From the NCBI GenBank assembly GCA_964431385.1, contig CAYSJM010000004.1:1-64000 (forward strand): a DNA stretch of 64,000 nucleotides, written 5' to 3'. Each line of letters starts with the position of its first letter. Positions within the stretch are counted from its first letter, which is position 1. Both the position numbers and the translations under genes were made by a program. This document shows positions 50,821 through 59,390 of the stretch, piece after piece. The notes under the pieces were generated by a model that worked only from the letters and a program-made list of their open reading frames with translations, had not been told where the DNA came from and made no database searches. Origin of the DNA: UTCHB3 sp964431385. Its GTDB lineage: Bacteria; Bacteroidota; Ignavibacteria; Ignavibacteriales; Ignavibacteriaceae.

Positions 50821-50946
50821 CAGCAAGATCATTGTTGAAATATTCTTTTCATTCTTTTTAATCCTGAACATCGTGTTCAAAAAGGGGGACGGCCTTTAAA
50901 TCCGCAAGATTATCGTTAAATTTGCAGTGTTAAATTGAAAAATGAG

Positions 50947-51771
50947 ATGCAGCAAAAAATAGACGAGATTGTAAAAAAGATAAAAGCCTCAAAAAAGTAC
51001 AAGATAATTCTTGAAGAGACGATTCGTGATGTGATTGTAAAGGAACTTGATCGGCATAAAAGTTTAAAAATTGCAGAAGAAGCGGCAAAAAAGAAACTTC
51101 ACAGAATCCGTGCCGAGTATTTGGGTGAGCCGAATTACAAAAAAGTGAAAGAGGCACTTACGCTTGCGTTTAAGAATAACGATGAAGAGGAAATAAAAGC
51201 AGTATGCTGGTCGATTTTCTCTAAGCATGCCTCTACGAGGGAGCGAAATCTATTATTGGGTGAATATTACAACAGATTATTTGAAGTTGCCGGTAAACCT
51301 GAATCGATAGCAGATCTCGCTTGTGCTCTTAATCCACTTTCTTTCAGATGGATGGGGTTGACTAATAAAGTCAAATTTTACGCTTATGATGTGAATGAAC
51401 AGTTTATCGATTTGATAAACTTCTATTTTGAACTGGAAGGATTGGAACCGCTGGGCATACAGAGGGATGTCTATTCCAGTCCACCCGAAATTCCTGTTGA
51501 CATCGCTTTTTTGTTCAAAATGTATTATTGTCTCGAGCACAGACTGACGGGTGCAGGACTTGAAGTCGTGAAAAATGTCCCCGCCCGCAAAGTACTTATC
51601 TCTTTTCCCACATTAAATCTTGTTGCAAAAAAAACCGATATTCTTGGCAACCATGAAGAAGACCTTAAAAAGGGGGCTGAAGAGTTTGGTTGGGAGTTAA
51701 GTTACATAGAATTTGAAAATGAAGTGGTGGTAGTGGTTAACAAAGAACCGCTAAAAGTGGGTGAAGAATGA
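50947..51771 (+). CDS. Arm/FmrO-family 16S rRNA methyltransferase paralogue 1 (m7G1405 type, divergent)
   Basis: 274 residues. Family landmarks: helical N-domain, HASTRER (~94-100), SAM site ADLACALNP (~122-130), FRWM, acidic YDVNEQF, FLFKMYYCLEH, and SFPT (~219-222). The substrate-binding loop that follows SFPT in active family members (SLGGRxKGM) is replaced by NLVAKKTDILGNHEEDL. So SAM binding is likely, but the rRNA site or activity may differ. The family methylates N7 of G1405 in 16S rRNA and confers aminoglycoside resistance. ATG 50947 is preferred to TTG 50935. A TAAATTTG -7 box lies at 50917-50924. Overlaps rsmI by 4 bp. Confidence 0.78.
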   Translation: MQQKIDEIVKKIKASKKYKIILEETIRDVIVKELDRHKSLKIAEEAAKKKLHRIRAEYLGEPNYKKVKEALTLAFKNNDEEEIKAVCWSIFSKHASTRERNLLLGEYYNRLFEVAGKPESIADLACALNPLSFRWMGLTNKVKFYAYDVNEQFIDLINFYFELEGLEPLGIQRDVYSSPPEIPVDIAFLFKMYYCLEHRLTGAGLEVVKNVPARKVLISFPTLNLVAKKTDILGNHEEDLKKGAEEFGWELSYIEFENEVVVVVNKEPLKVGEE

Positions 51772-52580
51772 GCGGTATATTATATGTAATCGCGACACCG
51801 ATCGGCAATCTTGAAGATATCACACTAAGAAGTTTACGATTGTTAAAAACTGTTGAGCATTTAGCATGTGAGGATACGAGAACGACTCGCTCACTCCTGC
51901 AAAAACTTCAAATCGAAATTCATCATCACCTTTTTTCGTACCACGAGCACAACGAGGCAAAAGCAACCGAAAAAATGATTAATCTTTTACACTCAGGTGT
52001 TGATGTGGGGCTGGTATCCGATGCGGGAATGCCCGGAATTAGTGATCCTGGTTACAGAGTTGTCTCAAGAGCTGTTGACGAAGGATTTAAAGTTGAAGTT
52101 GCCCCGGGCGCATCCGCTGTTCAAACTGCTTTGATTGCCTCGGGACTCCCTTTTTCGAGTTATACCTTTAAAGGATTTCCTCCTCGGAAAGAGGGGAAAA
52201 GAAGAAGATTTTTTGAAGAAGAAAAAGAACTTCCACACACAATAATATTTTTTGAGTCTAAGTTCAGAATAATAAAAGCGATGGAATCGGCATACGCAGT
52301 TTTAGGGAACAGAATAGCTGTTGTATGCATTGAGCTGACCAAGCAGTATGAAACGATAATCAGGGCACCTCTTTCGGAGATGAGGGAAAAGTTGGAGCAG
52401 AGTGATTTAAGGGGTGAGATAACCGCTTTAATCGCCGGATCGAATCCAAAATTCACAGATGATGAGAATGATGAACTCGATGCAGATACTCAAGAAAGTG
52501 AAGAGTTTGAGAAGAACAAAAAGGTATCAAAATATAAAATGAAGCAAGCAGATTTTGAGGAGGATGATGAAGAGTCTTAA
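51768..52580 (+). CDS. rsmI: 16S rRNA (cytidine1402-2'-O)-methyltransferase
   Basis: 270 residues. Tetrapyrrole-methylase (SPOUT-unrelated, class III) fold: LYVIATPIGNLEDITLRSL at the start, EDTRTTRSLLQK, SYHEHNEAKA, GLVSDAGMPGISDPGYRVV and GASAVQTALIASGLP. RsmI methylates the ribose of C1402 in the decoding centre. The last ~45 residues are an added acidic/basic tail (DDENDELDADTQESEEF then KKVSKYKMKQ) not found in the usual ~280-aa enzyme body. ATG 51768 overlaps the stop of the upstream methyltransferase (ATGA), and its own end overlaps tgt, so all are translationally coupled. Confidence 0.95.
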   Translation: MSGILYVIATPIGNLEDITLRSLRLLKTVEHLACEDTRTTRSLLQKLQIEIHHHLFSYHEHNEAKATEKMINLLHSGVDVGLVSDAGMPGISDPGYRVVSRAVDEGFKVEVAPGASAVQTALIASGLPFSSYTFKGFPPRKEGKRRRFFEEEKELPHTIIFFESKFRIIKAMESAYAVLGNRIAVVCIELTKQYETIIRAPLSEMREKLEQSDLRGEITALIAGSNPKFTDDENDELDADTQESEEFEKNKKVSKYKMKQADFEEDDEES

Positions 52581-53566
52581 GACCCGCACTGGTGAATTAT
52601 ACTTCCCAATATTTTTACCTGATGGGACACGCGGAATAGTAAGAAGTGTTGACTCTACAGATTTGGAAGCTTGTGGAATTGAGGCAATTGTTGTGAATAC
52701 ACTTCATTTGACGACAAAACCGGGACTGACAACCGTAAATGGAATAGGTGGAATACATAGCTTTATGAACTTTCATCACCCTGTAATTTCTGATTCAGGT
52801 GGTTTCCAGGTTTATTCACTGATCACCGAGTCGAAAGCCGGAACAATCCATAAGGATGGCTTCACATACAAACTTGAGCAGGAAAAAGAGAAGCAAATCC
52901 TTACACCCGAAAAATGTATTCAGCACCAGTTCAGAATTGGTGCCGACATAATTTATTGTCTCGACTATTGTACTCACCCTTCAGCTCCCGATGAAACACA
53001 GATTGAAAGTGTTGATTTAACTATTAAATGGGCAAAAAGATGTAAAAAGGAGTATGAAAATCAATTAAAAATCAGGAAAGTTTCCGAAGAGGATAGACCG
53101 TTGATTTTTGGTGTCGTTCAGGGGGGTAACAACAAAGATTTACGGAAAAAGTGTGTCGATGAACTCATGGCAATCGGATTTGATGGTTATGGTTTTGGTG
53201 GCTGGCCTATTGATGACGAAGGAAAACTTCTTGAAATGGTCGGATTTGTGGCAGAACTGGTTGGGAGTGAATTTCCAAAGCATGCACTGGGAATTGGTAA
53301 ACCCGAGAATTTAGTCAGGGCATTTAATGCGGGTTATGAGATTTTCGATTGTGTTATTCCAACCCGCGATGCAAGACACAAAAGACTTTACACATTCAAA
53401 AATTATGATTCGATTGNNNNNNNNNNNNNNNNNNNNNNNNNNNNNNNNNNNNNNNNNNNNNNNNNNNNNNNNNNNNNNNNNNNNNNNNNNNNNNNNNNNN
53501 NNNNNNNNNNNNNNNNTGCGATTTTACACTCGATTAACCGATAAATTACGGCAGTTGAATGGATAA
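52564..53566 (+). CDS. Divergent tRNA-guanine transglycosylase-like protein (contains an assembly gap)
   Basis: TIM-barrel base-exchange enzyme. Seen: SDSGGFQVYS (Asp ~77), LDYCT (Asp ~134), GVVQGG (~183-188) and the nucleophile segment FDCVIPTRDARHKR (Asp ~262). The canonical GGLxVGE is GGWPIDD (~212-218), so the base substrate may not be preQ1. The N run (53417-53516) hides the zinc site (CxCxxC...H). After it, RFYTRLTDKLRQL matches the family's end but in a different frame, so the real gap length is a multiple of 3, not 100. ATG 52564 follows GAGGAGG. Ends in an 8-bp overlap with the next gene. Confidence 0.82.
53417..53516. other. True sequence gap inside the transglycosylase gene
   Basis: 100 N with no shared flanks. 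The frames on either side differ by one, so the length is a placeholder. By comparison with the family, ~60-75 codons including the zinc ligands are expected here. Confidence 0.8.
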
Positions 53567-54395
53567 ATCAGTCCTTGCTGAAAAAATTTATGAATCAATC
53601 AAAAAATCGGGAAAATATTCGACCGTTTATGAGGGAACCGTCCGTAAGATAATTGATACGATGATTAATCGCTTTGGCAAGGAAAAAGAGATTGAAAAAA
53701 ATGTGAAGAAAAAGTTGCATCAGGTTTATGGGGCATACCAGGTTTCAGGCACCAGATTTAAGGGATCGAGTTTTAATTCCGGGCGTGAAAATGATGGTTT
53801 CGTAGCGGTGAAGGGAAATTGGGACGAAATGGTGGATAAATTATTGAGGGGGCATGTATCAACCGCTGAGAGGATGGGATTTTATTCCGGGTTTTATGAG
53901 AAAATCTTTGAAGCTGTGGGCGGGCATGGCAAAAAATATAAAATTTATGATGCAGCGTGTGGATTTAATCCTTTTTCTGCTTTTTACTTTAAAGATGTGG
54001 TCGAAGTTTATCACTGTTCAGATATCGATGTGGAGCTGAATGAGAATCTGAACCAGTTCTTTAAAAGTGCCGGTTTGGAGAATTTTTCAAGTTCAAATAA
54101 AGATTTAACGGTTGATGAAATAAACTTCGCAGAATACGATGTTGTTTTTCTATTCAAAACTTTATCGTGTATCGAAAGAGAAGAAAAGGGGAGTGCAAAA
54201 ACAATTTTACAAAATGCACTATCGGCAAAACATGTTGTAGTTAGTTTTCCTTCAAAATCGATCGGTGGAAGAGAGAAGGGGATGGCAGAGAATTATGCTG
54301 CTTTTCTCGAAACACTCATCGAGGGGATGGGAGTGAACAAAATCAATCTTGTCTTCCCCAATGAAACCGTTTATATTTTGAGCAAACCCGATTAA
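53559..54395 (+). CDS. Arm/FmrO-family 16S rRNA methyltransferase paralogue 2 (m7G1405 type, canonical motifs)
   Basis: 278 residues, paralogue of the gene at 50947. HVSTAER (~99-105), SAM site DAACGFNP (~131-138), acidic SDIDVEL, VVFLFKTLSCIER, and the full substrate loop VVSFPSKSIGGREKGMAENY (~227-246), which is the diagnostic segment of the G1405 N7-methyltransferases (ArmA/Rmt/Sgm/FmrO). Predicted to methylate G1405 in 16S rRNA helix 44. Nothing suggests recent transfer: same base style, fully coupled operon position (ATGGATAA overlap with the transglycosylase). It converges with recD2 by 4 bp. Confidence 0.82.
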   Translation: MDKSVLAEKIYESIKKSGKYSTVYEGTVRKIIDTMINRFGKEKEIEKNVKKKLHQVYGAYQVSGTRFKGSSFNSGRENDGFVAVKGNWDEMVDKLLRGHVSTAERMGFYSGFYEKIFEAVGGHGKKYKIYDAACGFNPFSAFYFKDVVEVYHCSDIDVELNENLNQFFKSAGLENFSSSNKDLTVDEINFAEYDVVFLFKTLSCIEREEKGSAKTILQNALSAKHVVVSFPSKSIGGREKGMAENYAAFLETLIEGMGVNKINLVFPNETVYILSKPD

Positions 54396-56533
54396 AAAAT
54401 AATCTCAGGTGCGTTGGCGTTCTCTGCTTGTCCCGGTATCTTAAAAAGCGAAGTGTAGCGTTTTTGTTCCTGATTGTTTGATACTGCAAGTTCAACCGCT
54501 CTTCTACTCCCAACAATAATAAGTAAATTTGATGCTCTTGTTATGGCTGTATAAATCAGATTTCTTTTCAGCATAAAATATTGCTCGTTGGTCAGAACAA
54601 CAATAACACACGGATACTCCGAACCCTGGCTCTTATGAATTGTGCACGCATAAGCAAGAGTTACATCATCAAGTGAAGCATTACTAAACTTTACATCCCG
54701 CTCACCAAAATTAAAAACCAGTTCCTCTTCTTCATCGTCAAGTCCGGTAAGATAACCAATATCGCCATTGTAAATGTCGCGTTCGTAATCATTTACAAGT
54801 TGCATAAATTTATCTTTTAGTTTAAACTCAACATCTCCTTTGGTGTAGATCACCGCCCCGTCATTCAGTCCATTTTGCAGATGGAGATTAATCGCATCCA
54901 CACCTGCATTTCCCTTATACATGGGTGCAAGAATCTGAATATCTGTAAAAGGGTTAAAATTGTATTTTGCCGGAAGGCGGTTTTTCACGAGATCGAGAAG
55001 TAAATCAGGTATTTTATTGCTGTCATTTTCTTCCATAAAAAAGAAATCGCTCTCTTTTGAATTGGCAAGATCGGGCATTAATCCTTGATTTATTTTGTGC
55101 GAATTGGTGATAATTCGGCTTTCTTCTGCCTGGCGGAAAATTTTATTAAGGCGAATAATTGGTATTTTGTTGTATGCAAGAATATCGTGAAGAATATTCC
55201 CCGGACCAATGGCAGGGAGCTGATCTTTATCCCCCACGAATATTACAGTTGTTTCTCTATCAACAGCATAAAGAAGTGAAGCCATAAGAAAAGTATTGAT
55301 CATCGAAACTTCATCTATTACGAGCAGATGGGCTTTTATTGGATTACTCTTATTGTGTACAAATTTCCCTGTTTGGGAATCATATTCAAGGAGTCTGTGA
55401 ATGGTTTTCGCCTCAAGACCGATAACCTCTGCCATCCTTTTTGCTGCTCTGCCCGTTGGTGCTGCAAGTGCTATTTTCAGTTTACACTTTTTATATAGGT
55501 CAATTATACCTTTTAATGTAGTTGTTTTACCGGTACCCGGTCCACCCGTGAGCACCAGAAAACCATTCTCAGTGGAATATTGAACCGCTTCGAGTTGTTC
55601 CTCCGAAAAGTGTTTTAGAGTATGGACAAAATTTTTGAAAAAGTCAGTTGTATCGTCGTGTTTTGGACGGGAAAGCTCCAGAATTTTTGTTTCGATAATC
55701 CGTTCCGAATCGTAAACTTCACGGAGATATACATTCTGATTCACCACCATTATTCTTCTTTCAGTTATCAGTTCATTAAACTGTTGTTCGTAAGAAGTGA
55801 GATCGACAGAAAGATTTTTTTGACAAAGAGAGACAAGTTGTTCGTATGGAAGATAGACATGCCCATCGCTGTTGGCTACATTTTCGAGAAGATAGAGAAC
55901 ACCACTTTTTATTCTGGGGGGGAAATCGTGGTTTAAACCAATTTTTTGAGCAATTGTATCTGCCGTTTTGAATCCAACACCCCTTATATCAAAAATAAGC
56001 TGGTACGGATTTGAAAGGACAACCGTCTCGGCTTTGTCGCCATACTTCTGCAAAATTTTTGAAGCATGGGTTAACGGGATATCATATTTTTGGAGGAATA
56101 TAACGAGTTTGTGCAAGTTCTTTTGCTCGTTCCAGCTCTCAATTATCTTGCCAAGTTTTTTTGCAGATACCCCGGGGACTTTAAGAAGTTTTTGAGGGTC
56201 TTTGTCGATTATTTCAAGAGCTTTTTCGCCATAATAATCAACAATAAATTTGGCAGAATTTTTTGGAAGTCCTTTTAGAGCACCCGAAGAGAGGTATTTT
56301 AATATAGCCAGTTTACCTTCGGGTTTAAGAATTATTATCTTGCTGATTTTTAGTTGAGACCCAAATTTGGGGTGAACTATCCATTCCCCCTCAGCCTCAA
56401 TCCTGTCACCTTCAGAAAGTCTTGGGAGCGTACCTGTGATAATTTTGCCCGAACGGAGCCTGACAACACCAAATCCGGTGTCTTCGTTGTAAAAAGTTAT
56501 TCGTTCAATTTCGCCTTTTAGTCGGTCGGGCAT
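54392..56533 (-). CDS. recD2: RecD2-type ATP-dependent DNA helicase
   Basis: 713 residues. The N-terminal domain (~1-300) has the RecD2 OB-like start (GEIERITFYNEDTGFGVVRL) and HhH-like segments (VPGVSAKKLGKI, IRGVGFKTADTIA). The superfamily 1B helicase core follows: Walker A GGPGTGKTTT, APTGRAAKRMAE (Ia), VIDEVSMI (II), GDKDQLPAIGPGN (III), LNKIFRQ (IV) and AYACTIHKSQGSEYP (V/VI). It unwinds DNA 5'-3' in repair. ATG 56533 sits at the usual family start. It ends in a 4-bp overlap with the methyltransferase gene on the other strand. Confidence 0.95.
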   Translation of the reverse strand: MPDRLKGEIERITFYNEDTGFGVVRLRSGKIITGTLPRLSEGDRIEAEGEWIVHPKFGSQLKISKIIILKPEGKLAILKYLSSGALKGLPKNSAKFIVDYYGEKALEIIDKDPQKLLKVPGVSAKKLGKIIESWNEQKNLHKLVIFLQKYDIPLTHASKILQKYGDKAETVVLSNPYQLIFDIRGVGFKTADTIAQKIGLNHDFPPRIKSGVLYLLENVANSDGHVYLPYEQLVSLCQKNLSVDLTSYEQQFNELITERRIMVVNQNVYLREVYDSERIIETKILELSRPKHDDTTDFFKNFVHTLKHFSEEQLEAVQYSTENGFLVLTGGPGTGKTTTLKGIIDLYKKCKLKIALAAPTGRAAKRMAEVIGLEAKTIHRLLEYDSQTGKFVHNKSNPIKAHLLVIDEVSMINTFLMASLLYAVDRETTVIFVGDKDQLPAIGPGNILHDILAYNKIPIIRLNKIFRQAEESRIITNSHKINQGLMPDLANSKESDFFFMEENDSNKIPDLLLDLVKNRLPAKYNFNPFTDIQILAPMYKGNAGVDAINLHLQNGLNDGAVIYTKGDVEFKLKDKFMQLVNDYERDIYNGDIGYLTGLDDEEEELVFNFGERDVKFSNASLDDVTLAYACTIHKSQGSEYPCVIVVLTNEQYFMLKRNLIYTAITRASNLLIIVGSRRAVELAVSNNQEQKRYTSLFKIPGQAENANAPEIIF

Positions 56534-56615
56534 TTTATCACGGAATTAGTTAAAAAATCAATTTAATATTTGGAGAATAATGATTTACTGAATTTAAGCA
56601 TTCAGCTCAGATAAA

Positions 56616-57383
56616 CTAAACTCTCTTAACAGTGGTGGTATTTGCCTGATCTGAAGGATAAATCACCACTTCTGAAATATTGACATGAGGTGGTCTGGTC
56701 GCACAAAAAACGACAGTATCGGCAATATCAACCGGATAAAGGGGGGTCATCCCCTTATACACATTTGCTGCACGCTCGGTGTCACCGTTAAATCTGACTA
56801 CACTAAATTCAGTTTCCACCATCCCGGGATCCACAGTTGTGGTTCTGATATTTTTGTCGAAAAGTTCGAGTCTTAATGCTTTAGTGATCGCTGTGACTGC
56901 GAATTTTGTTGCACAATAAACATTACCGTTAGGATATACTTCGCGCCCGGCGACAGAACCGATGTTTATAATATGTCCACCACCATTTGTTATCATAAGT
57001 GGAACTACTGATCTTGTAACAAAGAGCAGACCCTTCACATTTGTGTCGATCATCTCATCCCAGCCATCGGGATCACTCTCATGTAGTGGCGAGAGCCCTC
57101 TGCCGAGTCCCGCATTATTTACAAGGATATCAATTTTTTTCCAGGCTTCTGGCAGTCCTTCAAATAGAGTAAGAACTTCCTTCTTTTTCCGGACATCCAG
57201 TTGAAGTGGCAGCACTTCCACACCAAATTCAGATGAAATATCGGTGGAAATTGTGTTAAGTTTTTCGATTCGTCGTGCAGTAAGAATAAGATTGCATCCT
57301 TCACGGGCAAATGCTTTTGCAGTCTCAAGACCAATTCCTGAGGAGGCTCCCGTAATAAATACAATTTTTCCTTTGATGTTCAT
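56616..57383 (-). CDS. Short-chain dehydrogenase/reductase, YdfG-like
   Basis: 255 residues. NAD(P) motif TGASSGIGLETA, NNAGLGRG, catalytic Ser in INIGSVAG and Tyr/Lys in YCATKFAVTA. The C-terminus PHVNISEVVIYPSDQANTT fits the YdfG/serine-dehydrogenase group, which oxidises L-allo-threonine and 3-hydroxy acids with NADP. ARR after the first motif favours NADP. Substrate unproven. ATG 57383, divergent from the DinB gene. Confidence 0.88.
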   Translation of the reverse strand: MNIKGKIVFITGASSGIGLETAKAFAREGCNLILTARRIEKLNTISTDISSEFGVEVLPLQLDVRKKKEVLTLFEGLPEAWKKIDILVNNAGLGRGLSPLHESDPDGWDEMIDTNVKGLLFVTRSVVPLMITNGGGHIINIGSVAGREVYPNGNVYCATKFAVTAITKALRLELFDKNIRTTTVDPGMVETEFSVVRFNGDTERAANVYKGMTPLYPVDIADTVVFCATRPPHVNISEVVIYPSDQANTTTVKRV

Positions 57384-57458
57384 AAAATTTACCGTATTTT
57401 GTGATCAATTAAAAAAAACTGAATGCAATTTACCAAAAATTGAAACAAGAGTTGTAAA

Positions 57459-57914
57459 ATGGTCTTAAGTCTTCGCGAATCATGGGATGCATCGAACAAA
57501 ATAACGCTGGAATTACTTGAAAAAATTCCTGAGCATTACCTGAATGTAAAGCCATCTTATGGTGGCAGAAGTGTCGGCTCACAATTTTGTCACATAAATA
57601 ATGTGAGAGTACAGTGGCTGTTGGCGATTGGTACAACAACCCAGGGCGGGTTGATTAAGCTCCAAAAAGATGACCAAACTTATAAGACAAAGATATCGGA
57701 AGCATTGAAGATATCTTCTGATAGGTTCGGCAGTCTAATTGAAACGAGCATAAGAACTGACATGAAAGTAAAGGGGTACCCTAACGGAATTAATTCGTTT
57801 CTGGTTTATCTCGTATCGCATGAAGCGCATCACCGTGGTCAGATAATTGCTTCCCTAAAATCAGCAAATCTTCCTTTGGAAAAAGATTTTCTATTTCGAA
57901 TGTGGGATTTTTAG
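57459..57914 (+). CDS. DinB-family metal-binding protein
   Basis: 151 residues, four-helix bundle. The three metal-binding His of DinB/YfiT proteins are seen in FCHINNVRVQW and SHEAHHRGQI. The family includes thiol-dependent S-transferases and proteins of unknown role. Possible start ATG 57459. A ~200-bp spacer with no feature separates it from fabF. Confidence 0.88.
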   Translation: MVLSLRESWDASNKITLELLEKIPEHYLNVKPSYGGRSVGSQFCHINNVRVQWLLAIGTTTQGGLIKLQKDDQTYKTKISEALKISSDRFGSLIETSIRTDMKVKGYPNGINSFLVYLVSHEAHHRGQIIASLKSANLPLEKDFLFRMWDF

Positions 57915-58112
57915 CAGTTTAATTGATCTTAAGTGCTACCCGGTTTGATTAGAATGTAAAAATGATTTAAATTTACGGGTTGAGGTTTTTTAATATTGAA
58001 TAATTGTTAGAAGCAGAACTCCGACAGGGCTCATGGGGTCATTTTTTGATCTCAGAACAAATGACAAATCGGATTTTAGTTTCTACTAATTTTTAACAAA
58101 CAAAGAGAAATA

Positions 58113-59366
58113 ATGCAAAGAAGAAGAGTAGTAGTGACTGGAATGGCAGCCCTTACTCCAATCGGATTAAGTGTTGATGAGTTTTGGCAAGGAATGATGG
58201 AAGGCAAAAGTGGAGCCGCACTTATAACCAAGTTTGACACTTCAAGAGTTGCCACCAAATTTGCCTGCGAACTCAAAGGGTTCGATCCACTTAATTATAT
58301 CGACCGTAAAGCGGTGCGCAGAATGGATCTCTTTTGCCAGTATGCGATGGCAGTAGCAAAAGATGTGTTGAAGGATGCGGAAATTGATCCTGAAAAAATG
58401 ACTTCTGACGACAAAGATGACACCGGAGTTATGATCGGTTCAGGAATTGGTGGAATGAATGTGTTTCAGGAACAAGCCCGGATACTCATGGAGCAAGGAC
58501 CCAACAGAGTCTCTCCATTCTTCATTCCTATGTTAATTCCCGATATAGCAGCCGGACAGATTTCAATTGAATATGGATTCCGGGGACCAAACTACTGTGC
58601 TGTTTCAGCTTGTGCGACTTCGAATCATAATTTTATCGACTCATTTATGCTGATCAAAGAAGGTCAGGCAGAAATGATGGTGTGTGGCGGAGCTGAAGGT
58701 CCATTAAACGAACTTGGAATTGCAGGCTTTAATTCTGCACAGGCACTCTCAAAAAGGAATGAATCACCTGAGACGGCAAGTCGACCATTCGATAAAACCC
58801 GTGACGGTTTTGTTATGGGTGAAGGTGCGGGAGCCCTCGTGCTCGAAGAGCTTGAACACGCCAAAAAACGGGGTGCAAAAATTTATGCAGAGGTGGTTGG
58901 TTATGGCTTAACTGGTGATGCTTACCACATCACAGCCCCTGACCCTGAAGGACGAGGAGCAAGGCTTGCAATGCACAGAGCATTAAAATATGCCGGTCTT
59001 GAACCCGAGGTTATCGACTACATCAACATGCATGGTACATCGACAGGGCTCGGCGATATCGCTGAAACACAGTCGATAAAAGCTGTTTTTGGAGAGCAGG
59101 CATATAAAATGAATGTTTCTTCCACAAAGAGTATGACGGGTCATTTGCTCGGTGCAGCAGGTGCCGTCGAAGCGATAGCTACAATTCTTTCAATAAAGAA
59201 TAGCGTTATTCCACCGACAATCAACTTTGAAAATCCTGATCCTGACTGTGATCTTAATTATACATTTAACACGCCGCAGAAGAAAGAAGTTGTATATGCG
59301 ATGAGCAATGCCTTCGGCTTCGGCGGTCACAACACTTCTGTAATATTTAAAAAATATGAAGAATAA
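58113..59366 (+). CDS. fabF: 3-oxoacyl-ACP synthase II (KAS II)
   Basis: 417 residues, thiolase-fold condensing enzyme of fatty-acid elongation. Cys-His-His triad: Cys167 in AVSACATSNH, His in NMHGTSTGLGD and KSMTGHLLGAAGAV; the C-terminal FGFGGHNTSVIF is conserved. It extends malonyl-ACP onto acyl-ACP. No acpP or other fab genes are in the window upstream, which is unusual since acpP often precedes fabF. ATG 58113 is preceded by AAAGAGAAATA. The next gene follows by 24 bp. Confidence 0.97.
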   Translation: MQRRRVVVTGMAALTPIGLSVDEFWQGMMEGKSGAALITKFDTSRVATKFACELKGFDPLNYIDRKAVRRMDLFCQYAMAVAKDVLKDAEIDPEKMTSDDKDDTGVMIGSGIGGMNVFQEQARILMEQGPNRVSPFFIPMLIPDIAAGQISIEYGFRGPNYCAVSACATSNHNFIDSFMLIKEGQAEMMVCGGAEGPLNELGIAGFNSAQALSKRNESPETASRPFDKTRDGFVMGEGAGALVLEELEHAKKRGAKIYAEVVGYGLTGDAYHITAPDPEGRGARLAMHRALKYAGLEPEVIDYINMHGTSTGLGDIAETQSIKAVFGEQAYKMNVSSTKSMTGHLLGAAGAVEAIATILSIKNSVIPPTINFENPDPDCDLNYTFNTPQKKEVVYAMSNAFGFGGHNTSVIFKKYEE

Positions 59367-59390
59367 TCAACTAAACGAGGCTTAGACTAT

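Noticed and set aside
53559..54395. Recently acquired aminoglycoside-resistance gene
   Set aside because: The motifs fit the resistance family, but the gene is translationally coupled in a four-gene operon with housekeeping enzymes, has a paralogue in the same operon and no transposase, integron or compositional break nearby.
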